From Deferribacteraceae bacterium UBA1873 (GTDB lineage: Bacteria; Chrysiogenota; Deferribacteres; Deferribacterales; Flexistipitaceae): a stretch of DNA of 49,792 nt. The DNA lies in assembly GCA_002338145.1 (NCBI GenBank), contig DDHP01000028.1, positions 1-49,792 of the forward strand. The letters run 5' to 3'. Every line of letters starts with the position of its first letter. The first letter of the stretch is position 1. Positions 8,106 through 15,842 of the stretch are shown piece by piece. The notes below the pieces were generated by a model that saw only the letters and a list, made by a program, of their open reading frames with translations, searched no databases and was not told the DNA's origin. The position numbers and the translations under genes were made by a program.

Positions 8106-9207
8106 CAGAAATACCTGCAGAGTAAAGTAAATAACTTTTTATAAAATTATCTATATCACCATCCATTACTGCATCCACATTTCCTGTTTCATGTTTGGTT
8201 CTTAAATCTTTTACCATTTTGTAAGGATGCATCACATATGAGCGTATTTGGTTGCCCCACCCTATTTCTGTTTTGCTGTTCTCAATCTCCTGGCGTTCCT
8301 CATTTTTCTTTTCCATCTCCAGTTCATAAAGTTTAGCTTTAAGTATCTTCATAGCATGGGCTTTGTTTTTATGCTGGCTCCGTTCATTTTGGCAGCTTAC
8401 AACTATACCTGTTGGCTCATGAGTAATACGAACAGCAGAATCGGTGGTATTTACATGCTGACCGCCGGCACCACTGGCTCTGAAAGTGTCAATCCTTAAA
8501 TCTGATTCGTTAATATCCACCTCAATATCATCATCAATTTCAGGAAGGACAAAAACTGAAGCAAAAGAGGTGTGTCTTTTGTTATTGGAGTCGAAAGGTG
8601 ATTGACGCACTAATCTGTGAACCCCTGTTTCACCTTTTAAGTAACCGTAACTATACTCACCAAGGACATTAAAAGTAACTGATTTAATACCAGCCTCATC
8701 TCCAGGCAAATAATCCAAAAGTTCCATTTTAAAATTCTTACGCTCCACCCATCTGCTGTACATACGATAAAGCATAGCAACCCAGTCATTAGCTTCGGTG
8801 CCGCCTGCTCCCGCATGAATAGTGACAATAGCATTATTGGGATCATTTTCACCATTGAGAATCAGCATTAACTCAAAGTCTTCTACATTTTTTTCCAATT
8901 CGGTAATATTTGACTGTAAGTCATCCTGGACTTCTGTTGATCCTTCATTATAGAGCTCCAGATAAACATCAATATTCTCCAGCAATCCCTTTAATTTATC
9001 CCATTGGGCAAGAAATTTTCTTAAATTAGACTGTTCTTTTAAAAGGTACTTTGACTCTTTCTTAGACCAGAAATCCGGATCCTCCACAGACTTATTTTCT
9101 ATTTCTTTTACCCGCTGTAACTTTTTTTCAGCCTGGACAGCATCCTCAAAAGATGAAACACGCTCCCTCAATTCATTTATTTTCGAATGTAATTCATCTA
9201 TAAGCAT
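8086..9207 (-). CDS. prfB: Peptide chain release factor 2
   Basis: RF2 recognises UGA and UAA stop codons and triggers peptide release. The SPF stop-codon-reading tripeptide is at residues 203-205, and the GGQ catalytic motif at 248-250 within RASGAGGQHVNTTDSA. These positions almost match E. coli RF2. The 373-residue frame is unbroken from its ATG, so the +1 programmed frameshift that controls prfB in many bacteria is absent. GGAGG lies 12 bases before the ATG. The gene follows the acetyltransferase gene by 35 bases and overlaps alr. Confidence 0.96.
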   Translation of the reverse strand: MLIDELHSKINELRERVSSFEDAVQAEKKLQRVKEIENKSVEDPDFWSKKESKYLLKEQSNLRKFLAQWDKLKGLLENIDVYLELYNEGSTEVQDDLQSNITELEKNVEDFELMLILNGENDPNNAIVTIHAGAGGTEANDWVAMLYRMYSRWVERKNFKMELLDYLPGDEAGIKSVTFNVLGEYSYGYLKGETGVHRLVRQSPFDSNNKRHTSFASVFVLPEIDDDIEVDINESDLRIDTFRASGAGGQHVNTTDSAVRITHEPTGIVVSCQNERSQHKNKAHAMKILKAKLYELEMEKKNEERQEIENSKTEIGWGNQIRSYVMHPYKMVKDLRTKHETGNVDAVMDGDIDNFIKSYLLYSAGISDDINKN

Positions 9208-9242
9208 TTCTTTAACAGCCCTCCGCTTTAGTAGCTATCATT

Positions 9243-9695
9243 TCATTGTAACCTTTTCATCATGGCAATTTCGTCACAGTCAGGAAACATAGGGCATTTC
9301 AAGCAGTCTGACCATATTTTTTTTGGCAGCAAATCCTTTGAAATTTCATCAAAGCCTAACTTTTTGAAAAATTCAGGCTTGTATGTAAGTGCAAAAATAT
9401 TCTTTATTCCAAATTCAGTAGCTCTGTTAATACAATATTCAACCAATTTTTTACCAACACCTTTTTTGTGAAAAGTATTATCAACCGCCAAAGACCTGAT
9501 TTCTGCAAGATCTTCCCATGCCGGATGCAGTGCACAACAACCTCTTATAAAGCCTTCCTCTTCCCACACAGCAAACTCAAATATCTTTTCATATATTTCA
9601 TTCAGACTGAGCTGAAGCATTTCCCCCTGTTTTGCGTAGGAATTCACTAATTTTTGTATTGCTTTCACATCGGTCATTACAGCCTGACGAATCAT
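9243..9695 (-). CDS. GNAT-family N-acetyltransferase, short-form N-acetylglutamate synthase-like
   Basis: The 150-residue protein has the GNAT acetyl-CoA motif (LAVDNTFHKKGVGKKLVEYC) and the pattern EIRSLAV. The layout resembles the stand-alone ArgA-type acetyltransferases: IRQAVMTDVKAIQKLVN at the start, LTYKPEFFKKLGFDEI, and a cysteine-bearing tail CLKCPMFPDCDEIAM. If this reading is right it makes N-acetylglutamate, the first step of arginine synthesis. No other arg gene is nearby to support that. Its ATG overlaps the stop of the upstream lipoprotein gene in an ATGA. Confidence 0.7.
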   Translation of the reverse strand: MIRQAVMTDVKAIQKLVNSYAKQGEMLQLSLNEIYEKIFEFAVWEEEGFIRGCCALHPAWEDLAEIRSLAVDNTFHKKGVGKKLVEYCINRATEFGIKNIFALTYKPEFFKKLGFDEISKDLLPKKIWSDCLKCPMFPDCDEIAMMKRLQ

Positions 9696-10072
9696 TTGAG
9701 CCTATCTGCCATTTCTGAATATATTTGAATAGCTTCATCCTGTGCTGGCAAGAGATCGTATCCTTTTCTTGCAGAAATTGTAAATCTGGTACTGTTTTCA
9801 GTCAATCTTTCCGTGGTAAGACTATAGGAAATATTATTTATTTCTGCTTTGGCCTTGCCTTCGGTAATACTGGCAAAAAGGATTTGTCCGCCTTTGTCTT
9901 TTATAATGTTTATAAAGGCATCTACCACCTGGGGAATCCTTGCATCAACATTATCGGAAACAGAACCAGTAGCAATACTGTAAGTGGCGCCTGCGGAACC
10001 TGCAACCAAAAAAGCGGGAGCACATCCGGAAACGAGCAAAGCAAAACACAGCAACAGCAAGTATTTCCTCAT
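9692..10072 (-). CDS. Small lipoprotein of DUF3568 type
   Basis: From the ATG at 10072 the protein has 126 residues. It has a classic lipoprotein signal MRKYLLLLCFALLVSGC with the lipobox cysteine at 17. The mature part begins APAFLVAGSAGATYSIATG and contains a small alpha/beta domain (SITEGKAKAEI, STRFTISARKG), consistent with DUF3568-like proteins of unknown function. I rejected an in-frame upstream start (10105) because GGGGGG sits 5 bases before the chosen ATG and a signal peptide then begins directly. It heads the operon leading to the GNAT gene, prfB, alr and mla. Confidence 0.8.
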   Translation of the reverse strand: MRKYLLLLCFALLVSGCAPAFLVAGSAGATYSIATGSVSDNVDARIPQVVDAFINIIKDKGGQILFASITEGKAKAEINNISYSLTTERLTENSTRFTISARKGYDLLPAQDEAIQIYSEMADRLK

Positions 10073-10250
10073 TATTTCCCCCCAAAATGATATACAAAAT
10101 TTCATTAATAACAGCGCATTGTAATAAAATATTATTTAATTATCAACTAATTTTTGCTTAGGACTATATTTACAACATTATTAAGAATATTCTCAAATAA
10201 ATAAGTACACTTGCATATTTGTTTGCTATATCGTTTCTTATGAAAGTTAT

Positions 10251-10279
10251 GACATCCCGAGCGAAGCCGGGGGATCTCC
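10251..10279. repeat. GC-rich REP-like hairpin repeat
   Basis: GACATCCCGAGCGAAGC followed by CGGGGGATCTCC contains a self-complementary core, CCCG-A-GC-GAA-GC-CGGG. The GCGAAGC centre is known to form an unusually stable DNA mini-hairpin. A diverged partner in the opposite orientation lies at 49761-49792; both share GAGATC at one end and TCGRGATG at the other. GC content is far above the surrounding sequence. Dispersed elements of this form are seen in intergenic regions of many bacteria. Confidence 0.55.
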
Positions 10280-10380
10280 AACTATAACCTAATAATTGCT
10301 GCGTTTCTGCTTATTTGTATAAAAAAATTATTGATTTATGACGTTTTTTGCTATATTACCTTTGCAATTTTAGAGCATAG

Positions 10381-10440
10381 CACACTCGCATGGGGCACGC
10401 GTGGTGGGAGACTGAGATTCTCTAACTCTAAGCCATTGTT
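10381..10440. other. Unexplained GC-rich island upstream of the acyltransferase
   Basis: These 60 bases are roughly half GC inside an AT-rich spacer. They include the 8-base palindrome CACGCGTG and a weak hairpin, GGAGA-ctgagat-TCTCT. The island lies 90-150 bases before the acyltransferase ATG, on its 5' side. It could be part of a structured leader, a small RNA or a repeat fragment. I compared it by eye with TPP, cobalamin and SAM riboswitch cores and found no match. Confidence 0.3.
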
Positions 10441-10530
10441 TCTTATCATTGACAGCAAGCCTTGTGTTAAAATAAAATTAATTTCTAACTTTATGAATGT
10501 TAGTGCAATATTTAGCATGGGAGTAAATTC

Positions 10531-11328
10531 ATGGAACGTTTTAACGACGATACTTATAAAACCGGAAAAATTTCCCAAAATATTACTGCAAAGCTATTTC
10601 CTGGGGTTTATTTTTACGCCAGGCTGGCTGCACTTGTTTTTAGCGCCAGTAAAAAAGCCAAACAGGGTGTATATGATGACAAAGAATGGTATAAAAGTAG
10701 TTTTGTTTTTTTGAACATTTTGGAAAAAACAGGCATAAACGTTAGTATAAACGGAATTAATAATTTCAAAAACCAGAAAAGACCGATAGTTTTTATCGGT
10801 AATCACATGAGTACATTGGAAACCTTTCTTTTGCCATGTATTATAGCTCCCCACAAAAAGCTTACTTTTGTTGTAAAAAATACCCTTGTGGAATACCCTG
10901 TATTTAAACATGTAATGCGAAGTAGAAATCCCATAGTAGTCACAAGGGATAATCCCAGAAACGATTTGAAAACTGTCCTTCAGGAAGGCACTGACAGAAT
11001 AGAAAAAGGCTATTCTTTAATTGTTTTCCCCCAAACCACAAGATCGAATATTTTTGATTTAAATCAGTTTAACAGTATTGGTGTAAAACTTGCATCCAAA
11101 ACAAATGCCCTAGTGATTCCCGTTGCACTAAAAACCGATGCATGGGCAAATGGGAAAAAATTTAAAGATTTTGGGAAAATATATACTAACCGGGATGTTT
11201 TAATTTCATTCGGAGAACCAATTGATTCAACCTTAGAAAATAAAAAACGTATCCACAACAAAGTTTCAGAATACATAGCAGCTAAACTAAAAAAGTGGGG
11301 AGCTGAAGTAATAACAGGCGAAGAATAA
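10531..11328 (+). CDS. 1-acyl-sn-glycerol-3-phosphate acyltransferase-like (PlsC family)
   Basis: The 265-residue protein carries PlsC-family blocks but with altered catalytic motifs. FIGNHMSTLETFLLP replaces the usual HX4D with HX4E, and IVFPQTTRSNIFD replaces FPEGTRS. The block RSRNPIVVTRDNPRNDL and the later VALKTDAWANGK match a branch that, as I recall, has these same variants in several anaerobic groups. It probably transfers acyl chains to lysophosphatidate or a related lipid at the inner membrane. The start has GGGAGT about 7 bases upstream. The Rrf2 gene follows after 60 bases with its own promoter. Confidence 0.8.
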   Translation: MERFNDDTYKTGKISQNITAKLFPGVYFYARLAALVFSASKKAKQGVYDDKEWYKSSFVFLNILEKTGINVSINGINNFKNQKRPIVFIGNHMSTLETFLLPCIIAPHKKLTFVVKNTLVEYPVFKHVMRSRNPIVVTRDNPRNDLKTVLQEGTDRIEKGYSLIVFPQTTRSNIFDLNQFNSIGVKLASKTNALVIPVALKTDAWANGKKFKDFGKIYTNRDVLISFGEPIDSTLENKKRIHNKVSEYIAAKLKKWGAEVITGEE

Positions 11329-11339
11329 AAGATATAATA

Positions 11340-11376
11340 TTGACAGCGAATGCTTTAAGACTATTTTAGTCTTAAA
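11340..11376 (+). promoter_or_regulatory. Promoter of the Rrf2 gene with overlapping IscR-like palindromic operator
   Basis: TTGACA at 11340-11345 is followed after 16 bases by TATTTT at 11362-11367, a plausible sigma-70 promoter. A palindrome with 10-base arms, TTTAAGACTA-TTT-TAGTCTTAAA, covers 11354-11376 and so overlaps the -10 box. Its core GACTATTTTAGTC fits the core of the E. coli IscR type-1 site (GACTRWWWYAGTC) at every position. Autoregulation by the downstream Rrf2 protein is the simplest inference. GGAGA follows 8 bases before the ATG. Confidence 0.65.
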
Positions 11377-11388
11377 AAGGAGACAATC

Positions 11389-11790
11389 ATGAAAATAACA
11401 CGAGCCTGTGATTACGCCCTTAAAGTTTTGGTTTATATCGCCTCAGAAAACAATAAAAATAAAATCTTTATGAGAAACGAACTTTCAAAATTGTGTGATA
11501 TCCCCGACAGTTTTTTAGGTAAAATTCTTCAGGCTCTCGCCAGAGAAAATATTCTTGTTTCCGAAAGAGGGAAAAAAGGAGGCTTTAAGTTACAAAAAAA
11601 GCCTGAAGATATTTCGTTTTACGATGTTATTAAAGCAGTGGAAGGTGATATAACTATTAATGACTGTCTTGTGGACAAAAATTTCTGCAATTCCTCGTAT
11701 GGGTGCAGAATTCAGTCAATACTGGAGAAGGTAAGACAAAACTTAATCAGCGACTTAAAAAAATATTCACTTGAGGATATTATATCCTGA
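11389..11790 (+). CDS. Rrf2-family iron-sulfur transcriptional regulator
   Basis: The 133-residue protein starts MKITRACDYALKVLVYIA, as Rrf2 regulators do. It has the winged helix with FLGKILQALARENILVSERG followed by the wing GKKGGFKL. Three cysteines at C93, C100 and C106 match the cluster-ligand set of IscR, NsrR and RsrR, although the first spacing is X6 rather than X5. It should bind DNA as a dimer and sense iron-sulfur status, nitric oxide or redox state. No isc or suf gene adjoins it; the next gene is convergent, 4 bases away. The palindrome over its promoter suggests autoregulation. Confidence 0.88.
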   Translation: MKITRACDYALKVLVYIASENNKNKIFMRNELSKLCDIPDSFLGKILQALARENILVSERGKKGGFKLQKKPEDISFYDVIKAVEGDITINDCLVDKNFCNSSYGCRIQSILEKVRQNLISDLKKYSLEDIIS

Positions 11791-11794
11791 CTAC

Positions 11795-12088
11795 CTATAA
11801 TTTCTCAATTACACTTTCAACTTTATCTTTCATCCTACTTTTTCTGTCTTTTCGGTAATCTATCTTGATTGAAATTGACAGCCTGTTACAGTCATCAAGC
11901 TGTTTTATCCCGTTGCTGATAGCACTAAAGACATCATCTACACTGTCACCTTCCACAATAGTACCCATGGGCGTTAATTTCCATTCAAGCCCGGATTGCT
12001 TAACAGAATTCACAACTCGTGCCACATATTTTGACACACTTTCACCTTTTCCCAAAGGCGTTATACTAAAAAAAGCCATAGCACTCAT
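11795..12088 (-). CDS. MTH1187-family thiamine-binding-type protein
   Basis: The 97-residue protein matches the MTH1187/YkoF-like family (formerly DUF77). AFFSITPLGKGESVSKYVA, LEWKLTPMGTIVEGDS and DDCNRLSISIKIDYR are its characteristic blocks. Members adopt a ferredoxin-like fold and bind thiamine or related pyrimidines; the cellular role is not established. GGAGG lies 7 bases before the ATG. The ATG overlaps the stop of the upstream methyltransferase gene (ATGA), so the two are translationally coupled. Confidence 0.85.
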   Translation of the reverse strand: MSAMAFFSITPLGKGESVSKYVARVVNSVKQSGLEWKLTPMGTIVEGDSVDDVFSAISNGIKQLDDCNRLSISIKIDYRKDRKSRMKDKVESVIEKL

Positions 12089-12807
12089 AAAAAAACCTCC
12101 GTGTCCAAAAATAATTTTTCATAATATTCATTAATACCACCACAAATTTTTTGAAAAAGTGGTTTATCAACTTTAAGCTCTTGACCTGCATTTTTTCTAC
12201 ATTCAAAAAAACACTGCCTGGCCGGTTTGTCAACATCAGGATGAAAAAACGTTATTCTTTTAGGCTCAACTCTGTATTTCCTGCATAAAGCAAAAGCTTC
12301 CACAGCCAAATCAGCTTCATAACAAAAGTAAAGAAATCCCTTATTTTTCAAATAACTTCTGGAAAAAGACAACACATCTTCAAGATGCAAACTTTCTGAA
12401 AACCTTGCATTGTTTTCATCGATGTTTACACATAATCTACCTGTTTGTGAAGATCTGTATGGAGGATTTGAAACTATCATATCATATCTACGGCTTGTTT
12501 TTAACTTCCGTATATCTGCATGAACAGGGTTTATATAACCGTTCATCATATTCATGTCTATGGTTTTTAACATACATTCATACAAATAAGAATTAATTTC
12601 AACAGCATCAATATGCACAAAAGAATATAAATACCTGAGCAATACAGATATAACACCACTTCCTGCACCTATATCAAGGATATTTACCATATCATTTGCA
12701 GGTTTTACAAATTTTGCAAGTAGTACGCTATCTGCATTAAATCTATAACCTTCTGCAGGCTGACATATTTTAATGCTATTTTTTAATATAGTATCAATTG
12801 TTTCCAC
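12085..12807 (-). CDS. tRNA1(Val) adenine-37 N6-methyltransferase-like protein (TrmN6/YfiC type)
   Basis: The 240-residue protein has the TrmN6-type opening ICQPAEGYRFNADSVLLAKF. It then has the SAM-binding loop ILDIGAGSGVISVLLRY and the adenine-N6-methyltransferase motif IVSNPPYR. E. coli TrmN6 methylates A37 of valine tRNA. Here the target is inferred from family only. It starts with GTG and overlaps the end of the upstream hybrid kinase gene by 14 bases, so its expression likely follows that gene. Confidence 0.8.
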   Translation of the reverse strand: METIDTILKNSIKICQPAEGYRFNADSVLLAKFVKPANDMVNILDIGAGSGVISVLLRYLYSFVHIDAVEINSYLYECMLKTIDMNMMNGYINPVHADIRKLKTSRRYDMIVSNPPYRSSQTGRLCVNIDENNARFSESLHLEDVLSFSRSYLKNKGFLYFCYEADLAVEAFALCRKYRVEPKRITFFHPDVDKPARQCFFECRKNAGQELKVDKPLFQKICGGINEYYEKLFLDTEVFL

Positions 12808-15085
12808 TGTTTATCAATTCTCCGATGGTATTTTTCAACAAATCAGGTTTTATAGGTTTTTTCAAAAACTTGCAGTTTTTATGTCTGGTGATTTCGGTCA
12901 AATTTTCACCATCATAAGAATAGCCACTGGTAAGAATAAAGGGTATGCCGGGTTTAATTTTGTTAATCTCTTCAAAAAGATTGATACCATTTTTATAAGG
13001 CATTATATAATCTGAGATAACACAAGCAATATCCTCCAAATTCTCCTGAAATATCCGAAGCCCCTCCTCACCATTAATGGCTTCAATGATTTTAAAACCC
13101 ATAATATCCAGCATCTTTGACAAGACCCTTCTAACCCCGTCATCATCTTCACACAGCAAAATTTTTTCTCCGGACGTTACATGCTCGACTTTCGCAGAAG
13201 CCCCAGAGCGTTCTTTTTTATTAGCTTCCTCTACCAGTGGGAAATAAATATAAAAAGATGTCCCCTCTCCGGGCTCACTTTCACAAAAAATATAGCCATT
13301 ATTTTGTTTCACAATACCGTAAACAGTGGCCAAGCCAAGGCCGGTACCCTTATTAATCTCTTTTGTCGTAAAAAATGGCTCAAAAATTTTCTCTTTAACA
13401 TCCTGTGGCATACCTAAACCATCATCTGAAAATATAAGCTGGCAATATTTGCCATAGCCGGGAATAATAGAATCATTATGTTTAATTATTACATCCGCAT
13501 CGCATAATTTGAGAATAATCTTTATTTCTCCGTTTTCTCGTATTGCATCTCTGGCATTTGAAATAAAATTGAGAATAATCTGATCCAGCTGAACTGGATC
13601 AATTTTAATATACACAGGCACATCGCTGTACTCAACAGTTAAATCAATTTTCTCCGTAATCATCTTGTTATAAAGTTTCTCACCTATGCTCAACTGCCTG
13701 TTCACATCAACAATCTGAGGAAAAGAAGCCTGCCTTCTGCTGAAAGCCAGCAGATTCTCCACAAGTTTTGATGATCTTTCAGTAAGCTGCATCATTTGTG
13801 AGAGGTAATCTTTTTCTTCCTCATCCAGTCTCTTACTACCCATTAACATATCTATATAAGCCATCAACCCTGTAAGAAAATTATTAAAATCATGTGCCAC
13901 ACCACCTGCAAGTTGCCCCACAGCCTCCATTCTTTGGCTGGCAACCAACTGCTTTTCTAAATGTTTTTTTTCAGAAACATCTCTGACGATAGCCATAACA
14001 AAATCATTGTCTTCGATACTTATTTTACTTAAACTTATTTCCACAGGAATGTTGTTACCATTAATATCTTTCATTTCGACAGATACTGTCTTACCGAAAG
14101 CACTACCTTTGCCAGTCTTTTTATATATTTCCATCCCTTTTCTATAATCTTCACTGTATTTCTCCGGCATAAAAAGGTCATGTACATCTTCAAAAAAAAC
14201 ATCATAAAGTCTGACTCCCGTAAGTTCTTCAGCTGAAGGGTTTATGTAGATAATCTGATTCAGCTTGTTAACAACAAAAATACTATCTTTTGAATTTTGA
14301 AGTATGGAAATAAGGAGTTCCCTGGTTTTTAAAAGCTCGGCAAACACCTTGTTTTTTTCAGTTATATCATATATTGTTGAATATAAGAACTCCTCGTCAT
14401 CTATTTCAAAAGGTGTCGTATATACTTCAACATCTTTAATTTTACGATTTTTGAGCATATGTTTGAAAACAAAATAATTTCTGTTCTGTTTTCTTGCATT
14501 TTCCATCTCAAACAAAATTTCAGAATGAGGCAACATGTTTATTTTACTTATATTCATACTTGTTAACTCGTCATTACTGTAGCCGTAAAAGCTTTCAGCA
14601 GCTTCATTGGCATCCACAATATCGCCATTTGCCGGATCTATAATAAGTTTAGGATATCTGCTTTTTTCAAAAATTGTACGGTACCTGATTTCACTTTCTA
14701 TTAATTCTTTCTCCATAAGACGTTGCTCTTCAGGATTTTTAAAAAACCCGGCTATAGATTTCCGGTTTTCATAGTAAACATATGTACCCATAAAATCCAG
14801 GTTCACATAGTAACCGTCTTTGTGGAGTAGTTTTGCATTGTAATGTACATACGGCCAATTTTCTTCCAGCCTTTTTAATATATTATCCTTAACTGTGTAA
14901 AAATCATCATAGTGAACCAAATCCATAATATTTTTGCCAATAATTTCATTTTTATTATAACCTAAAATATCGCAGGCTTTTTCATTAAAAAAAACTATGC
15001 AATAGTCCTGTATAATATAAGAGCCCACTGGCGAGTAATCCAAAAAATTAAGAAGATTTTTCTTGCTAAAATCGTCCCCACTCAT
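12794..15085 (-). CDS. PAS-domain hybrid sensor histidine kinase with C-terminal receiver
   Basis: The 763-residue protein has no membrane segment, so it should be cytoplasmic. Three PAS domains cover about 8-120, 130-245 and 255-375. The HisKA helix contains H398 in GGVAHDFNNFLTG. The ATPase domain has N510 (NFISNARDAI), DDGLGMP and GTGLGLATVYG. A receiver spans about 641-760 with phospho-accepting D692 (VISDYIMP). It would sense a small-molecule or redox cue and relay phosphate to its own receiver. No HPt or response regulator gene adjoins it, so the downstream partner is unknown. It overlaps the TrmN6-like gene. Confidence 0.9.
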   Translation of the reverse strand: MSGDDFSKKNLLNFLDYSPVGSYIIQDYCIVFFNEKACDILGYNKNEIIGKNIMDLVHYDDFYTVKDNILKRLEENWPYVHYNAKLLHKDGYYVNLDFMGTYVYYENRKSIAGFFKNPEEQRLMEKELIESEIRYRTIFEKSRYPKLIIDPANGDIVDANEAAESFYGYSNDELTSMNISKINMLPHSEILFEMENARKQNRNYFVFKHMLKNRKIKDVEVYTTPFEIDDEEFLYSTIYDITEKNKVFAELLKTRELLISILQNSKDSIFVVNKLNQIIYINPSAEELTGVRLYDVFFEDVHDLFMPEKYSEDYRKGMEIYKKTGKGSAFGKTVSVEMKDINGNNIPVEISLSKISIEDNDFVMAIVRDVSEKKHLEKQLVASQRMEAVGQLAGGVAHDFNNFLTGLMAYIDMLMGSKRLDEEEKDYLSQMMQLTERSSKLVENLLAFSRRQASFPQIVDVNRQLSIGEKLYNKMITEKIDLTVEYSDVPVYIKIDPVQLDQIILNFISNARDAIRENGEIKIILKLCDADVIIKHNDSIIPGYGKYCQLIFSDDGLGMPQDVKEKIFEPFFTTKEINKGTGLGLATVYGIVKQNNGYIFCESEPGEGTSFYIYFPLVEEANKKERSGASAKVEHVTSGEKILLCEDDDGVRRVLSKMLDIMGFKIIEAINGEEGLRIFQENLEDIACVISDYIMPYKNGINLFEEINKIKPGIPFILTSGYSYDGENLTEITRHKNCKFLKKPIKPDLLKNTIGELINSGNN

Positions 15086-15268
15086 TTATACTGCTCCTAA
15101 AGGATAATAATATGTGCTTATAGTAAAATAAAACTGAATATTATCTATATAATTTTTACCCTTAATTTCCTTTTAAGTAAACACAGGTATTAATTATAAT
15201 TAAGAATTTTATATTTAACAGCATTATTTGAAAATTATCAAGTGCTGTAAAGATACGAGGAGGTAGCA

Positions 15269-15535
15269 ATGGATTTTCCTTTTTGGATTCACCCGAGTAT
15301 CGCAGGGGGGCAGCTTATTGCCTCCATAGCAATACTGCATGTATTTATTTCCCACTTTGCAGTTGGAATGGGCTTATATGTAGTAATGGCGGAACAGAAG
15401 GCTGTGAAAAATGAAGACCGGGAACTGCTGAATTTTGTAAAAACAAACAGTTCGTTAATCCTTTTTATATCAGCCATTTTAGGTGCTCTGACAGGTGTCG
15501 GCATATGGTTCAGCAAAATAGGCAGGGAAATATAA
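15269..15535 (+). pseudogene. Truncated N-terminal stump of a cytochrome bd-like oxidase subunit I / related membrane protein
   Basis: This 88-residue frame begins after a strong ribosome-binding site (GAGGAGG). It reads DFPFWIHPSIAGGQLIASIA, ILHVFISHFAVGMGLYVVMAEQKA, then a second helix ending GALTGVGIWF. These match, from memory, the first two helices of a cydA-like quinol oxidase family, including the conserved histidine in HVFISH and the TGVGIWF turn. Full-length members have several hundred residues. After IWF the sequence turns to SKIGREI and stops, and I find no continuation in any frame over the next 300 bases. It is best read as a gene cut by a deletion. A real short membrane protein remains possible because its start signals are intact. 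Confidence 0.55.
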
Positions 15536-15842
15536 TTAACAGAGAGTTAAAATCGGAAAACAGGTAACTTCTTCTTTCTCCGGCAAAAACGGCTCATAAA
15601 TTACAGGCAGAGCGGATTTTCACTTGTCCGCTCTGTTAACCAATTGAAAATACCTCCTAATTACTTGATATTGCAAAACTTTTTAAGCAATGAATTTTTT
15701 ATTTTAATACTGCTAATTACTTAGAACGATATTAAAAATCTATACTTGATTATTTAGAAATTACCACTTATTATTTTTTAATTATCTTTTGTTAACAAAG
15801 ATTTTACGTTTTAACGCTTATTTTAAAGGAGGTTGTGCTTCA
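15536..15842 (+). other. Intergenic region between the oxidase stump and nrdJ
   Basis: This AT-rich 307-base spacer holds a hairpin, CAGAGCGGA/TCCGCTCTG at 15608-15635 with a 10-base loop. A wider inverted pair, TTAACAGAG at 15536-15544 and CTCTGTTAA at 15631-15639, also lies here. No T-run follows, so a terminator is not certain. I looked for a cobalamin riboswitch before the B12-dependent reductase and saw no B12 box. The strong AAAGGAGG of nrdJ is at the right end. Confidence 0.6.

Larger units (their letters stand above)
10073..10530. other. Divergent intergenic region between the lipoprotein operon and the acyltransferase
   Basis: This 458-base spacer must hold promoters in both directions. 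Most of it is very AT-rich. Two GC-rich patches stand out: a hairpin repeat at 10251-10279 and an island at 10381-10440. No reading frame in it resembles a protein. The minus-strand frame across the right-hand part runs into the acyltransferase gene and looks like noise. Confidence 0.65.

Noticed and set aside
8086..9207. Hidden frameshift in prfB
   Set aside because: The frame is intact from start to stop, and its SPF and GGQ positions match full-length RF2.
10381..10440. TPP riboswitch
   Set aside because: CTGAGA occurs, but the second conserved segment (GAACCTGAT-type) and the closing stem are absent.
10351..10578. 75-residue minus-strand frame over the GC-rich island
   Set aside because: It has no ribosome-binding site or family pattern and runs into the start of the acyltransferase gene on the other strand.
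15536..15842. Cobalamin riboswitch before nrdJ
   Set aside because: No B12 box (GCCACTG-type) or matching stems are visible in the spacer.
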